The notes under the pieces are model-generated. The model was not told the DNA's origin. It saw only the letters and a list, made by a program, of their open reading frames with translations, and searched no databases. Of a stretch of DNA of 64,000 nt, positions 56,508 through 64,000 are shown piece after piece. Origin of the DNA: Nocardioides marmorisolisilvae (lineage in GTDB: Bacteria; Actinomycetota; Actinomycetes; Propionibacteriales; Nocardioidaceae); the NCBI RefSeq assembly GCF_003725775.1, contig NZ_RJSG01000002.1, forward strand, positions 1,722,593 through 1,786,592, in the 5' to 3' direction. Each line of letters starts with the position of its first letter. Within the stretch, counting starts at the first letter, position 1. Position numbers and translations under genes: made by a program.

Positions 56508-57001
56508 GGTTCCTGAGGAGCCGAGGAACGAGGCGTCTCGAAGGGCTCGTCGTCCTCGTCGGTCTCGATCTCGTCGTGGTGCTTCTTGTACGGGTCGGCC
56601 TCACCGGCGTACGTCGCGCCGGTGCGGACCGCGGCGACCGCCTCGTCATGCTGGCGGGCGACCTCGAGCAGGTCGTCGATGGCGCGCGCCGACTCCGGCA
56701 GCGCGTCGTGGATGAACTCGATGGTCGGCACGTGCCGCATCCCGAGCTGCTTGCCGATCTCGGAGCGGATCATGCCCTTGGCGGACTCCAGCGCGGCGGC
56801 GGTTCCGGTCAGGTCGGCCTCTGCGCTGCCGTCGATGGCCATCACGGTGTAGAAGATCGACGCCTGCTGGGTGTCGCCGGAGACCCGGACGTCGGTCACC
56901 GTGACGAACCCGAGGCGCGGGTCCTTGAGCCTGCGCTCGATCATCTCGGCGGTGACGACCTTGATCCGGTCGGCGACCTTGCGAACCCTGGGTGAGCTCA
57001 T
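56504..57001 (-). CDS. rbfA: Ribosome-binding factor A
   Basis: A 165-residue 30S maturation factor with the small KH-type fold ([31 protein letters not shown]). The C-terminal 30-40 residues are an acidic extension ([10 protein letters not shown]) frequent in actinobacteria. ATG 57001 has AGAAGG/AAGG upstream. The 120-base gap from infB holds two strong hairpins. Confidence 0.95.
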   Translation of the reverse strand: MSSPRVRKVADRIKVVTAEMIERRLKDPRLGFVTVTDVRVSGDTQQASIFYTVMAIDGSAEADLTGTAAALESAKGMIRSEIGKQLGMRHVPTIEFIHDALPESARAIDDLLEVARQHDEAVAAVRTGATYAGEADPYKKHHDEIETDEDDEPFETPRSSAPQEP

Positions 57002-57033
57002 GACCTTGCCTTCTTGCTAACGATCCCGACTGA

Positions 57034-57074
57034 CCCGCCGAAACCTTCGGATACCCGTCGAAGTTTCAGCGGGG
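57034..57074 (-). terminator. Hairpin nearer rbfA in the infB-rbfA gap
   Basis: An imperfect stem, CCCGCCGAAACCTTCG (57034-57049) with 57059-57074, containing one bulge and G-T pairing. It may regulate rbfA as an attenuator. Confidence 0.45.
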
Positions 57075-57077
57075 AGG

Positions 57078-57111
57078 TGTCGGTTTCCCACGTGAACATG
57101 GGAAACCGACA
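57078..57111 (-). terminator. Hairpin nearer infB in the infB-rbfA gap
   Basis: A perfect 13-bp stem (57078-57090 with 57099-57111) and an 8-base loop, 10 bases after the infB stop. A probable partial terminator that tunes infB against rbfA. Confidence 0.7.
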
Positions 57112-57121
57112 GCGCTCCACG

Positions 57122-59899
57122 TCAGCTGCGCGGGATCTCCTTCATTTCGTAGGCCTCGACGACATCGCCTTCCTTGATGTCGTTGAAGCCCTTGATGACC
57201 AGACCGCACTCGAAGCCCTCGCGGACCTCGGCGGCGTCGTCCTTCTCGCGCTTGAGCGACGCCAGATCGGCGGTCTCGACGATGACGGCGCCGTCGCGGA
57301 TCAGACGCACCTTGGCGTTGCGACGGATCAGGCCGCTGGTGACCATGCAGCCGGCGATGTTGCCGATCTTGGAGGAACGGAAGATCGCGCGGATCTCGGC
57401 CTGGCCGAGGACGGACTCCTCGTACTCCGGCTTGAGCATGCCCTTGAGCGCTGCCTCGATCTCCTCGATGGCCTGGTAGATCACCGAGTAGTACCGGATC
57501 TCCACGCCCTCCTTGTCGGCCATCTCGGTCGCCTTGCCCTGCGGGCGGACGTTGAAGCCGATGATGATCGCGTCGGAGGCGGCCGCCAGGTCGACGTTGG
57601 TCTCGGTGATCGCACCGACACCGCGGTCGATGACCCGCAGGTTGACCTCGTCGCCGACGTCGATCTTGGCCAGCGCGTCCTCGAGCGCCTCGACGGAACC
57701 CGACACGTCGCCCTTGAGGATGAGGTTGAGCTCCTGGCTCTCGCCCTTCTCCATGGACGCCATGAAGTCTTCCAGCGAACGGCGGACCCGGCGCTTGGCC
57801 TGCATCGCGGCACGCTCGCGCGCCTCGCGCTTCTCGGCGATCTGACGAGCCATCCGGTCGTCCTCGACCACGATGAAGTTCTGGCCCGCGCCCGGCACGC
57901 CGGACAGACCCAGGACCATCGCCGGACGCGACGGGTCGGCGTACTCGATGTTCTCGCCGTGCTCGTCGAGCATCGCACGGACGCGGCCGTAGGCCGGACC
58001 GGCGACGATCGAGTCACCCACGCGCAGCGTTCCGCGCTGGACGAGGATCGTGGCGACCGGACCGCGACCGCGGTCGAGGTGCGCCTCGACGACCAGACCC
58101 TGGGCGTCCTGGTGCGGGTTGGCCCGCAGGTCCAGGGACGCGTCCGCCGTCAGCACGACGGCCTCGAGCAGCTTGTCCAGGTTGAGGTTCGCCTTGGCCG
58201 AGACGTCGACGAACATGGCCTCGCCGCCGTACTCCTCGGGGACCAGGCCGTACTCGGTCAGCTGGCCTCGGACCTTGGTCGGGTCGGACTCCGGCTTGTC
58301 GATCTTGTTGACCGCGACCACGATCGGGACCCCGGCGGCCTTGGCGTGGTTGAGCGCCTCGACCGTCTGCGGCATCACGCCGTCGTCGGCCGCGACCACG
58401 AGGATCGCGATGTCGGTCGCCTGGGCACCACGGGCACGCATGGCGGTGAACGCCTCGTGGCCCGGGGTGTCGATGAAGGTGATCCGACGGTCCTGGCCGT
58501 CGACCTCGGCGTGCACCTGGTACGCACCGATGTGCTGGGTGATGCCACCGGCCTCCTTGTCGACGACGTTGGCGTCGCGCAGGGCGTCCAGGAGCTTCGT
58601 CTTACCGTGGTCGACGTGACCCATGACGGTCACGACCGGCGGGCGGACCACGAGGTCCTCCTCGCCGCCCTCGTCAGCACCGAACTCGAGGTCGAACGAC
58701 TCCAGCAGCTCGCGGTCCTCGTCCTCCGGGGAGACGATCTCGAGGACGTAGTTGAGCTCCTCGGCGAGCAGCTCGAGCGTCTCGTCGTTGACCGACTCGG
58801 TCGCGGTGACCATCTCGCCGAGCGAGAACAGCATCTGCACCAGCGAAGCCGGGTCGACGCCCACCTTCTCGGCGAAGTCCGTCAGCGAGGAGCCGCGGGC
58901 CAGGCGAACGGTCTCGCCGCTGCCCTTCCGGACGCGGATGCCGCCAATGGTCGGGGCTTCCATCTGCTCGAATTCCTGGCGACGCGCCCGCTTCGACTTG
59001 CGACCGCGACGCGACGGGCCGCCAGGGCGACCGAAGGCACCCTGGGTGCTGCCGCGCTGACCCGGACGGCCACCGCCGCCGGGACGACCGCCGCCACCGG
59101 GACCACCACCACCGGGCGCGCCACCGGGACCACCGCCGAAGCCACCGCGGCCGGGAGCACCGGCACCGGCGCCGGGACGGGCGCCCGGGCCACCACGGCC
59201 GGGAGCACCACCGGGGCCACCACGGCCCGGAGCACCACCGGGACCGCCGGGACGCGGACGCGCGCCGCCGGGGCCACCACCGAAGGCAGCCGGGGACTTG
59301 GGCATCATCGCCGGGTTCGGGCGCGGCATGCCCGGACGGCCGGCCGGAGCCGCACCGCCCTCACGCGCGGCCGGGGCAGCCGGGCGCGAGCCCATGCCCT
59401 GGGTCGAGGAGAACGGGTTGTTGCCCGGGCGCGGAGCACCCGGACGGGGTGCGGCCGGGCGCGACGGGGCCTCGGCAGCGGGCGGCTCGTCGGCCGGCGG
59501 AGCCTCGACCGGGGCCTCGACAGCGGCCGCGGGGGCCTCCACCTCGGGCTCCGGCTCGGACTCGGCGGCCTTGCGCGGGCCGGGGCGCGGCGCGGCCTTC
59601 GCGGCAGCAGCAGCCTCCTCGGCGGCGGGCGCCTCGGCGGCCGCCGCCTCGGCGGGCTCGGCCGTCTTCGCGGCAGCCTTCTTCGCCGGCGCCTTCTTGG
59701 CAGCCTTCTTGGCCGCCGCGGCCTCCGCCTTGGCGGTCAGCTCAGCGCCGTACTTGTCCTGGAACCGCTTGACGACGGGGGGCTCCACCGTCGACGAGGC
59801 GGCCTTGACGAACTCTCCGAGCTCGCTGAGCATCCCCAGCACATCCTTGCTGGTGACGCCGTATTCCTTTGCGAGTTCGTGGACTCGGACCTTGGACAC
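57122..59899 (-). CDS. infB: Translation initiation factor IF-2
   Basis: A 925-residue GTPase that places initiator tRNA on the 30S subunit. The N-terminus has an IF2_N domain ([19 protein letters not shown]). Residues about 60-330 are an Ala/Glu/Lys then Gly/Pro/Arg-rich linker with many GGPGG-type repeats. The G domain has [16 protein letters not shown] and NKIDKP, followed by domains II, III and IV. The GTG start at 59899 has AGGAGG about 10 bases upstream. The long linker is typical of actinobacteria. Three very short overlapping ORFs lie in its leader. Confidence 0.97.
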   Translation of the reverse strand: MSKVRVHELAKEYGVTSKDVLGMLSELGEFVKAASSTVEPPVVKRFQDKYGAELTAKAEAAAAKKAAKKAPAKKAAAKTAEPAEAAAAEAPAAEEAAAAAKAAPRPGPRKAAESEPEPEVEAPAAAVEAPVEAPPADEPPAAEAPSRPAAPRPGAPRPGNNPFSSTQGMGSRPAAPAAREGGAAPAGRPGMPRPNPAMMPKSPAAFGGGPGGARPRPGGPGGAPGRGGPGGAPGRGGPGARPGAGAGAPGRGGFGGGPGGAPGGGGPGGGGRPGGGGRPGQRGSTQGAFGRPGGPSRRGRKSKRARRQEFEQMEAPTIGGIRVRKGSGETVRLARGSSLTDFAEKVGVDPASLVQMLFSLGEMVTATESVNDETLELLAEELNYVLEIVSPEDEDRELLESFDLEFGADEGGEEDLVVRPPVVTVMGHVDHGKTKLLDALRDANVVDKEAGGITQHIGAYQVHAEVDGQDRRITFIDTPGHEAFTAMRARGAQATDIAILVVAADDGVMPQTVEALNHAKAAGVPIVVAVNKIDKPESDPTKVRGQLTEYGLVPEEYGGEAMFVDVSAKANLNLDKLLEAVVLTADASLDLRANPHQDAQGLVVEAHLDRGRGPVATILVQRGTLRVGDSIVAGPAYGRVRAMLDEHGENIEYADPSRPAMVLGLSGVPGAGQNFIVVEDDRMARQIAEKREARERAAMQAKRRVRRSLEDFMASMEKGESQELNLILKGDVSGSVEALEDALAKIDVGDEVNLRVIDRGVGAITETNVDLAAASDAIIIGFNVRPQGKATEMADKEGVEIRYYSVIYQAIEEIEAALKGMLKPEYEESVLGQAEIRAIFRSSKIGNIAGCMVTSGLIRRNAKVRLIRDGAVIVETADLASLKREKDDAAEVREGFECGLVIKGFNDIKEGDVVEAYEMKEIPRS

Positions 59900-59948
59900 T
59901 CTTGTTCCTCCTGGTCCGAGCCCGGCTGAAACCGGGGTCTGCGGACCG

Positions 59949-60015
59949 CTAGTTGATGTGCACGCTCATCGCGAAGTTCTCATCGCAGGCTCATGAGCTG
60001 ATGCTCCAGTTTCAT
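59949..60015 (-). other. Chain of three overlapping mini-ORFs in the infB leader
   Basis: On the minus strand: an 11-codon ORF MKLEHQLMSLR (60015-59980), a 5-codon ORF MRTSR (59983-59966) and a 6-codon ORF MSVHIN (59969-59949), each linked to the next by ATGA. They lie between ylxR and infB. They may be leader peptides or chance. Confidence 0.25.
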
Positions 60016-60020
60016 CTCGG

Positions 60021-60314
60021 CTATCGGACTTGGGTGGTGAGGTACTGCTCCAGGCCGCTGAGGTCCAGCGCACCGCCCGCTCCCGCGTCGTACCGCAGGG
60101 CTCGGGTGAAGGCGCGCCTTCGTTCGGCGAGTTCGAAGCACGCGAGGCTCGGATGCAGGTGTGCACCGCGGCCCGGCGCCGATCCGCCCGGGTCGGGGAC
60201 CACGGTCCCGTCACCTGCGACGACTCGGAGCAACTCACGCTTGGCGGCCTTCTCGCGGCATCCGATGCACGTCCGGACAGGTCCGGTCGGGCGTCGGGGG
60301 TCGTGGGGGGTCAC
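60021..60314 (-). CDS. YlxR-family (DUF448) RNA-binding protein
   Basis: A 97-residue protein of the nusA-infB operon. It has the family motif RTCIGCREKAAKRELLRVV and GRGAHLHPSLACFELA, with two cysteines as usual. Members bind RNA and affect transcription of nearby genes in some species. The start is GTG 60314. It lies 56 bases after nusA and 121 bases before infB. Confidence 0.92.
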   Translation of the reverse strand: MTPHDPRRPTGPVRTCIGCREKAAKRELLRVVAGDGTVVPDPGGSAPGRGAHLHPSLACFELAERRRAFTRALRYDAGAGGALDLSGLEQYLTTQVR

Positions 60315-60370
60315 CAGCAGGTGAGTCTAGCCGCTGCGGTCCGGAAGTCCGAACCGACATACGGGCCCTG

Positions 60371-61360
60371 TCAGGACCCGGGCGGCTCCTCGAGGGCCTC
60401 GTCGGAGCGGATGTCGATCCGCCAGCCGGTCAGGCGGGCCGCCAGGCGGGCGTTCTGACCCTCCTTGCCGATCGCCAGGGACAGCTGGAAGTCCGGGACC
60501 ACGACGCGTGCGGAGCGCGCCGCCTCGTCCACGACGGTCACGCTGGTCACCCGCGCGGGGCTGAGCGCGTTGGCCACCATGTCCGCCGGGTCGTCGGACC
60601 AGTCGACGATGTCGATCTTCTCGCCGTGCAGCTCGTTCATCACGTTGCGCACGCGCTGGCCCATCGGACCGATGCACGAACCCTTCGGGTTGACCCCCGA
60701 CACGTCGGAGCGCACCGCGATCTTGGTCCGGTGACCGGCCTCGCGGGCGATGGCGACGATCTCGACGGTTCCGTCGGCGATCTCGGGGACCTCGAGGGCG
60801 AACAGCTTCTTGACCAGGTTCGGGTGCGTGCGCGACAGCATCACCTGCGGCCCGCGCATGCCCTTGCGGACACTGACCACCAGGGCCTTGATCCGGTTGC
60901 CGTGCGAGTAGTCCTCACCGGGCACCTGCTCGCCCTGGGGCAGCAGCGCCTCGAGCTTGCCCAGGTCGACCATCACGTCGTTGGGGTCGCGGCCCTGCTG
61001 GATGAGCCCGGAGACGATGTCGCCCTCCTTGCCGGAGAACTCGCCGTACTTGATCTCGTCCTCGGCGTCGCGCAGCCGCTGCAGCATGATCTGCTTCGCG
61101 GTGGTGGCGGCGATCCGGCCGAAGTCGGCGGGGGTGTCGTCGAACTCCTCCCCCTCGGGCTCGCCCTCCTCGCTGCTCTCCCGCGCGAGCACGACCACGT
61201 GGCCGCTCTTGCGGTCCAGCTGGACCCGGGCGTGCTCCAGCGCCCCGGGCGTCTTGTGGTACGCCGTCAGCAGGGCCTGCTCGATCGCCTCGACGAGCAC
61301 GTCGAAGGAGATCTCCTTCTCCCGCTCGAGCATGCGCAGGATGCTCATGTCGATGTCCAC
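60371..61360 (-). CDS. nusA: Transcription termination/antitermination protein NusA
   Basis: A 329-residue elongation factor. It has the N-terminal RNA-polymerase-binding domain ([20 protein letters not shown]), an S1 domain ([18 protein letters not shown]) and two KH domains ([38 protein letters not shown]). The C-terminal acidic repeats of proteobacterial NusA are absent, as usual in actinobacteria. It follows rimP by 3 bases. Confidence 0.96.
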   Translation of the reverse strand: MDIDMSILRMLEREKEISFDVLVEAIEQALLTAYHKTPGALEHARVQLDRKSGHVVVLARESSEEGEPEGEEFDDTPADFGRIAATTAKQIMLQRLRDAEDEIKYGEFSGKEGDIVSGLIQQGRDPNDVMVDLGKLEALLPQGEQVPGEDYSHGNRIKALVVSVRKGMRGPQVMLSRTHPNLVKKLFALEVPEIADGTVEIVAIAREAGHRTKIAVRSDVSGVNPKGSCIGPMGQRVRNVMNELHGEKIDIVDWSDDPADMVANALSPARVTSVTVVDEAARSARVVVPDFQLSLAIGKEGQNARLAARLTGWRIDIRSDEALEEPPGS

Positions 61361-61363
61361 GTC

Positions 61364-61828
61364 TCAGCCTTCCCGCTTGAATTCGATCTGGATCTTGGCC
61401 TTGGCCACCTCGGTGTAGCCGAGCGTGCGCTGCTCGCCCTCGACGTCGAGGACCGCGGCGTCGTCGGCGGCGGAGACGATCCGGCCGGTGAGCGCGCCGC
61501 CGTCGGTGAGATCGACCTTCACCAACCGGGTCTCGTTGCGCCGCCAGTGTCGCGGCAGGGTGAGCGGCCGGTCGACACCGGGCGAGGTCACCTCGAGGGT
61601 GAACGCCCCGTTCCCCATCAGGTCGGAGGTGTCCAGCACCTCCGAGACGGCCTTGGTCGCCTCGGCGATGTCGTCCATGTCCACACCGCCGTCCTTGTCG
61701 ACGGCGATGCGCAGCACGGACCGCTTCCCGGCCTTGGAGAGCTCCACGGCCTCCAGGTCGAGTCCCAGCGACTCGACCGGCGCGGCCAGCACACCTGCAA
61801 GGCGGTCGGTGATGTCCGGCGTGCTCAC
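61364..61828 (-). CDS. rimP: Ribosome maturation factor RimP
   Basis: A 154-residue 30S assembly factor with the two family domains (LRIAVDKDGGVDMDDIAEATKAVS; EVTSPGVDRPL and the C-terminal SH3-like KAKIQIEFK). GTG 61828 is chosen because AGGAGG lies 7 bases upstream. It is the first gene of the rimP-nusA-ylxR-infB-rbfA-truB operon; TAGGCT on the minus strand at 61864-61869 is a possible -10 about 36 bases upstream. Confidence 0.95.
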   Translation of the reverse strand: MSTPDITDRLAGVLAAPVESLGLDLEAVELSKAGKRSVLRIAVDKDGGVDMDDIAEATKAVSEVLDTSDLMGNGAFTLEVTSPGVDRPLTLPRHWRRNETRLVKVDLTDGGALTGRIVSAADDAAVLDVEGEQRTLGYTEVAKAKIQIEFKREG

Positions 61829-61863
61829 GACGCGACCTCCTGCTGTGTTGTTGTGGTGCGCCA

Positions 61864-61869
61864 AGCCTA
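61864..61869 (-). promoter_or_regulatory. Candidate -10 for the rimP-nusA-infB operon
   Basis: TAGGCT on the minus strand with about 36 bases to the GTG. No clear -35. A short palindrome CAGGA-AG-TCCTG (61881-61892) lies just upstream. Confidence 0.35.
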
Positions 61870-61929
61870 GTGGACGCCTCCAGGAAGTCCTGACGCCCAC
61901 GCCGCGACAGAGCCCCGCCGACCCCTGGC

Positions 61930-61946
61930 TACGATGCCCGACCATG
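61930..61946 (+). promoter_or_regulatory. Leaderless promoter -10 of the DUF4439 gene
   Basis: TACGAT at 61930-61935 lies 8 bases before ATG 61944. Confidence 0.45.
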
Positions 61947-62942
61947 AGCACCAGCCCGAGCGAGCACGGACCGGACCGCCGCTCGGTGCTGCTCGTCGGC
62001 CTCGGCGCCGGAGCGGCCCTGCTCTCGGGCTGCACCCTGAACAATCCGTACAGCTCGGACAAGACGCCCGCCGCGAAGGCGGTGCGCGACCTGTCCCCCG
62101 ACGTCGCCGTCGCGGTGAAGGCGGTCGTGCTGATCCGCACCCAGGTGAACCTGCTCGGCGACACCGTGACCGCGTTCCCCTCCCTCGCCTCCCGGCTCAG
62201 CGGACTGCGGACTCTGCACCAGGCACACCTCGACGCCCTCATCGCCGCCGTCCCCAAGCGGGTGGACACCTCGACCGCGGGCGCCCAGGTCCAGCCGCCT
62301 GGCGAAGCCGCCCAGGCGCTGCTGAACGCCGGATCGGGCGAACTCGGCCTGCGCGAAGAGCTGGACCGGTTGGCGCTCCAGGCCGAGAGCGGCAGCTTCG
62401 CTCGCCTGCTCGGGACGATGTCCGCCGGGATCGCGCAGCAGACCCTGAAGGCACGGGTGCTGGGGGGCCACCACCAGCTCGCGGCACTTCGGCTACCGGT
62501 GGTCGCCCGGGCCAAGGTCGGGCTCGACGCCCTGCAGGACGCGCTCGCCGCCGAGCACGCCGCGCTCGCCGTCTACGCCTTCCTCGGCGCACAGGCCTCG
62601 CAGTCCCGTCAGCCGGCGCTCTACGCGACCCTGTCCACCGCCTACTCCGACCACCGGAGGTCCCGTGACCAGCTGACCGTGATGATCTCCGCCCTCGGCG
62701 CGGTCCCGACGCCGGCCGCGGTCGCCTACGACCTGCCCGCACGCGTGCGGACGACCTCGGAGATGACCGATGCGGCGCTCCTGGTGGAGCGCCGCATCGC
62801 ATCGACGTTCGGCCTGCTCATCGAGAGCACCGCCGGCGCTGAGCGCCGATGGGCCCTTGTCGCTCTCGACCAAGCGGCCGTTCGTCAGCTGGAGTTGCGA
62901 GGAACCCCCGAGATGTTCCCCGGCTCCGCTATTCGATCCTGA
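61944..62942 (+). CDS. Lipoprotein with C-terminal ferritin-like DUF4439 domain
   Basis: A 332-residue protein. The N-terminus has a twin-arginine (PDRRSVLLVG) and lipobox (LLSGC) arrangement, so it is probably a membrane-anchored lipoprotein exported by Tat or Sec. Residues about 200-325 form a four-helix ferritin-like DUF4439 domain (ALQDALAAEHAALAVYAFLG, YSDHRRSRDQLTVMISALGA). The metal and function are unknown. It is the usual divergent neighbour of rimP in actinobacteria. A longer upstream frame is rejected because of the promoter and signal position. Confidence 0.85.
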   Translation: MSTSPSEHGPDRRSVLLVGLGAGAALLSGCTLNNPYSSDKTPAAKAVRDLSPDVAVAVKAVVLIRTQVNLLGDTVTAFPSLASRLSGLRTLHQAHLDALIAAVPKRVDTSTAGAQVQPPGEAAQALLNAGSGELGLREELDRLALQAESGSFARLLGTMSAGIAQQTLKARVLGGHHQLAALRLPVVARAKVGLDALQDALAAEHAALAVYAFLGAQASQSRQPALYATLSTAYSDHRRSRDQLTVMISALGAVPTPAAVAYDLPARVRTTSEMTDAALLVERRIASTFGLLIESTAGAERRWALVALDQAAVRQLELRGTPEMFPGSAIRS

Positions 62943-62983
62943 CGGGTTCCGGGAGGCAGAGGAACTACCCCGCCGCTTCTGGT

Positions 62984-63706
62984 TCATGCACTGCACAACC
63001 CGGCAACAATTGCGGTGATCTCCGCGAGCTCGTGCGCAACCGCGTCCGGCACCCCCTCGGAATGCCCGAGCTGCTCGGCCGGGATGGTGCTGTGCGGGAC
63101 GTGGATCGCCTTCATCCCGGCGTTCTGCGCGCCCCAGACGTCGTCGAACAGCCGGTCCCCGACGTACACGCAGCGTGCCGGATCGGCGATCCCGACGGCG
63201 TTCATCGCGGCCTGGAACGCCTTCGGCGACGGCTTCGTCCACGGGATCTCGCTGGTGTAGACGTCCGCGTCGATCTGCGCGAGGACGCCGTCGCGGGCGA
63301 ACCAGTCGCGGTGCCACGCGCGGGGCCAGATCGTGTTGGAGAGCACGCCGACCCGGATCCCGCTCGCGTGCAGCGCGTCGAAGAGCGGACCGACCTGGGG
63401 GTCGGTGAGCGTGTGCGGCTCCCAGAACTCCCGGTACGCCGTCAGCAGCTGCGGGTCGTGCCCGAGCCCGGCGACCTCGAACAGGTCCGCGACGGTGGCA
63501 CTGCGCTGCTCGTCCCGGCTCCAGCCCCAGACCTCGGCGCCGGCCGCATGCAGCTTGGCCGCGTGCGCGTGCACGTCGTCGTCGGGATCGGGCGAGGCGT
63601 TGACCGCCGCCGCCAGCGCCAGCGACTCCGCGTGGAAGTCGATGTCGTGCCAGGCGGTCAGCGTCCCGCCCCAGTCGAAGATGACGGCGTCGATCTGCTG
63701 GCTCAC
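62984..63706 (-). CDS. HAD-superfamily hydrolase
   Basis: A 240-residue phosphatase-like protein. It has the HAD nucleophile region DAVIFDWGGTLTAWH, motif II VGVLSNT, Lys in IPWTKPSPKAF and motif III YVGDRLFDDVWGAQNAGM. The substrate is unknown, perhaps a phosphosugar or nucleotide. GTG 63706 is chosen because TAGGTT lies 7 bases upstream. It converges on the DUF4439 gene with a 41-base gap in which I see no strong hairpin. Confidence 0.88.
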   Translation of the reverse strand: MSQQIDAVIFDWGGTLTAWHDIDFHAESLALAAAVNASPDPDDDVHAHAAKLHAAGAEVWGWSRDEQRSATVADLFEVAGLGHDPQLLTAYREFWEPHTLTDPQVGPLFDALHASGIRVGVLSNTIWPRAWHRDWFARDGVLAQIDADVYTSEIPWTKPSPKAFQAAMNAVGIADPARCVYVGDRLFDDVWGAQNAGMKAIHVPHSTIPAEQLGHSEGVPDAVAHELAEITAIVAGLCSA

Positions 63707-63719
63707 GGGCGTGAACCTA
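63704..63719 (-). promoter_or_regulatory. Leaderless promoter -10 of the HAD hydrolase gene
   Basis: On the minus strand TAGGTT (63714-63719) lies 7 bases before the GTG at 63706. Confidence 0.5.
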
Positions 63720-63731
63720 TCCGGGAAGGGT

Positions 63732-63766
63732 GCGGGCCGGCAGCCGGATTTCCGCTGCCGGCCCGC
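63732..63766 (-). terminator. Terminator hairpin after the M43-type protease gene
   Basis: A perfect 13-bp GC-rich stem (63732-63744 with 63754-63766) and a 9-base loop. It begins 6 bases after the stop at 63772 and separates it from the HAD promoter. Confidence 0.7.
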
Positions 63767-63771
63767 TGTGC

Positions 63772-64000
63772 TCAGGCCCGGTAGGCGGCCCACATCTGCT
63801 TCATCCGGGAGACCTGCCCCGGCGTGAAGGACTGGTAGCAGGAGTCGTAGCTGTAGTCCATGTAGTCGTGGATCGGGTCGAGCCCGCGTGAGCTGCAGGA
63901 GTCCCGTCCCGTGGGGCAGCCCGTGCTGGGCGATGCCTGGGCAGGAGTGTCGCTGACCTCGTCACCCGGGGACGAGCAGCCGTCCTGGAACGTGTGGTAC
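63772..64000 (-). CDS. C-terminal part of a secreted M43-type (pappalysin-like) zinc metalloprotease (5' end cut by window)
   Basis: The frame is open to the right edge and encodes 75 residues before TGA. The visible end starts [10 protein letters not shown], continues with [18 protein letters not shown], and the Met-turn-like [14 protein letters not shown], and ends [13 protein letters not shown]. This is the C-terminal pattern of M43B peptidases, with cysteines expected to pair extracellularly. The zinc-binding H-E-x2-H helix should lie just beyond the window edge. It would be a second secreted metalloprotease besides the M4 enzyme. Confidence 0.8.
   Translation of the reverse strand, partial: YHTFQDGCSSPGDEVSDTPAQASPSTGCPTGRDSCSSRGLDPIHDYMDYSYDSCYQSFTPGQVSRMKQMWAAYRA

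Noticed and set aside
57014-59929. Long plus-strand ORF of 971 codons
   Set aside because: It is antisense to infB; its composition is the reverse-strand shadow of a GC-rich gene and it has no recognisable domain.

Overview
The window is a GC-rich, densely coded chromosomal segment of an actinobacterium. Gene order and protein character point to Nocardioidaceae or a close relative; this is an inference from family resemblance and gene order, not from a marker gene. I found no rRNA, tRNA, CRISPR array, insertion sequence or replication origin. No gap between genes exceeds about 205 bases, so there is no long empty stretch. The two outermost genes are cut by the window edges: an HNH endonuclease on the left and an M43-type metalloprotease on the right.

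Most of the window is one conserved actinobacterial core neighbourhood read on the minus strand. From right to left it runs rimP-nusA-ylxR-infB-rbfA-truB-(DUF952)-ribF-cobS, then rpsO-pnp-M16 protease, dapB, thyA-folA, dapA-rnj-(conserved gene), ftsK-(RodZ-like)-rimO-pgsA, and cinA. Start/stop overlaps of the ATGA or GTGA type tie many of these genes together. The block makes ribosome-maturation and RNA-decay enzymes, lysine/peptidoglycan precursors, folate and thymidylate, and cell-division and membrane-lipid proteins.

Lineage-specific insertions interrupt the block. A two-component system, an MMPL exporter and a molybdopterin oxidoreductase lie between cobS/ribF and rpsO. A SatD-like regulator with a membrane partner lies between the M16 gene and dapB. 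A secreted M4 metalloprotease, azlCD with an acetyltransferase, the paaABCDE phenylacetyl-CoA epoxidase operon and an EamA-like transporter lie between dapB and thyA. A secreted protein, an F420-type oxidoreductase and a lipoprotein lie between folA and dapA. A seven-bladed RCC1-like secreted protein and a DinB-like protein lie between rnj and ftsK. A GH15 glucosidase and a membrane protein lie between pgsA and cinA. Left of cinA (1-11883) are glycerol kinase, a DUF1028 protein, a phosphofructokinase with pyrophosphate-type active-site residues, class II DAHP synthase, a quinone oxidoreductase, threonine aldolase and several secreted proteins.

A recurring feature is a -10 hexamer of the TANNNT type exactly 6-8 bases upstream of the start codon, at about twenty genes. 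This is the signature of leaderless transcription and fixes many starts. Secreted-protein genes and genes inside operons instead carry Shine-Dalgarno sites. Strong inverted repeats act as probable terminators between transcription units, and several palindromes overlap promoters as candidate operators.
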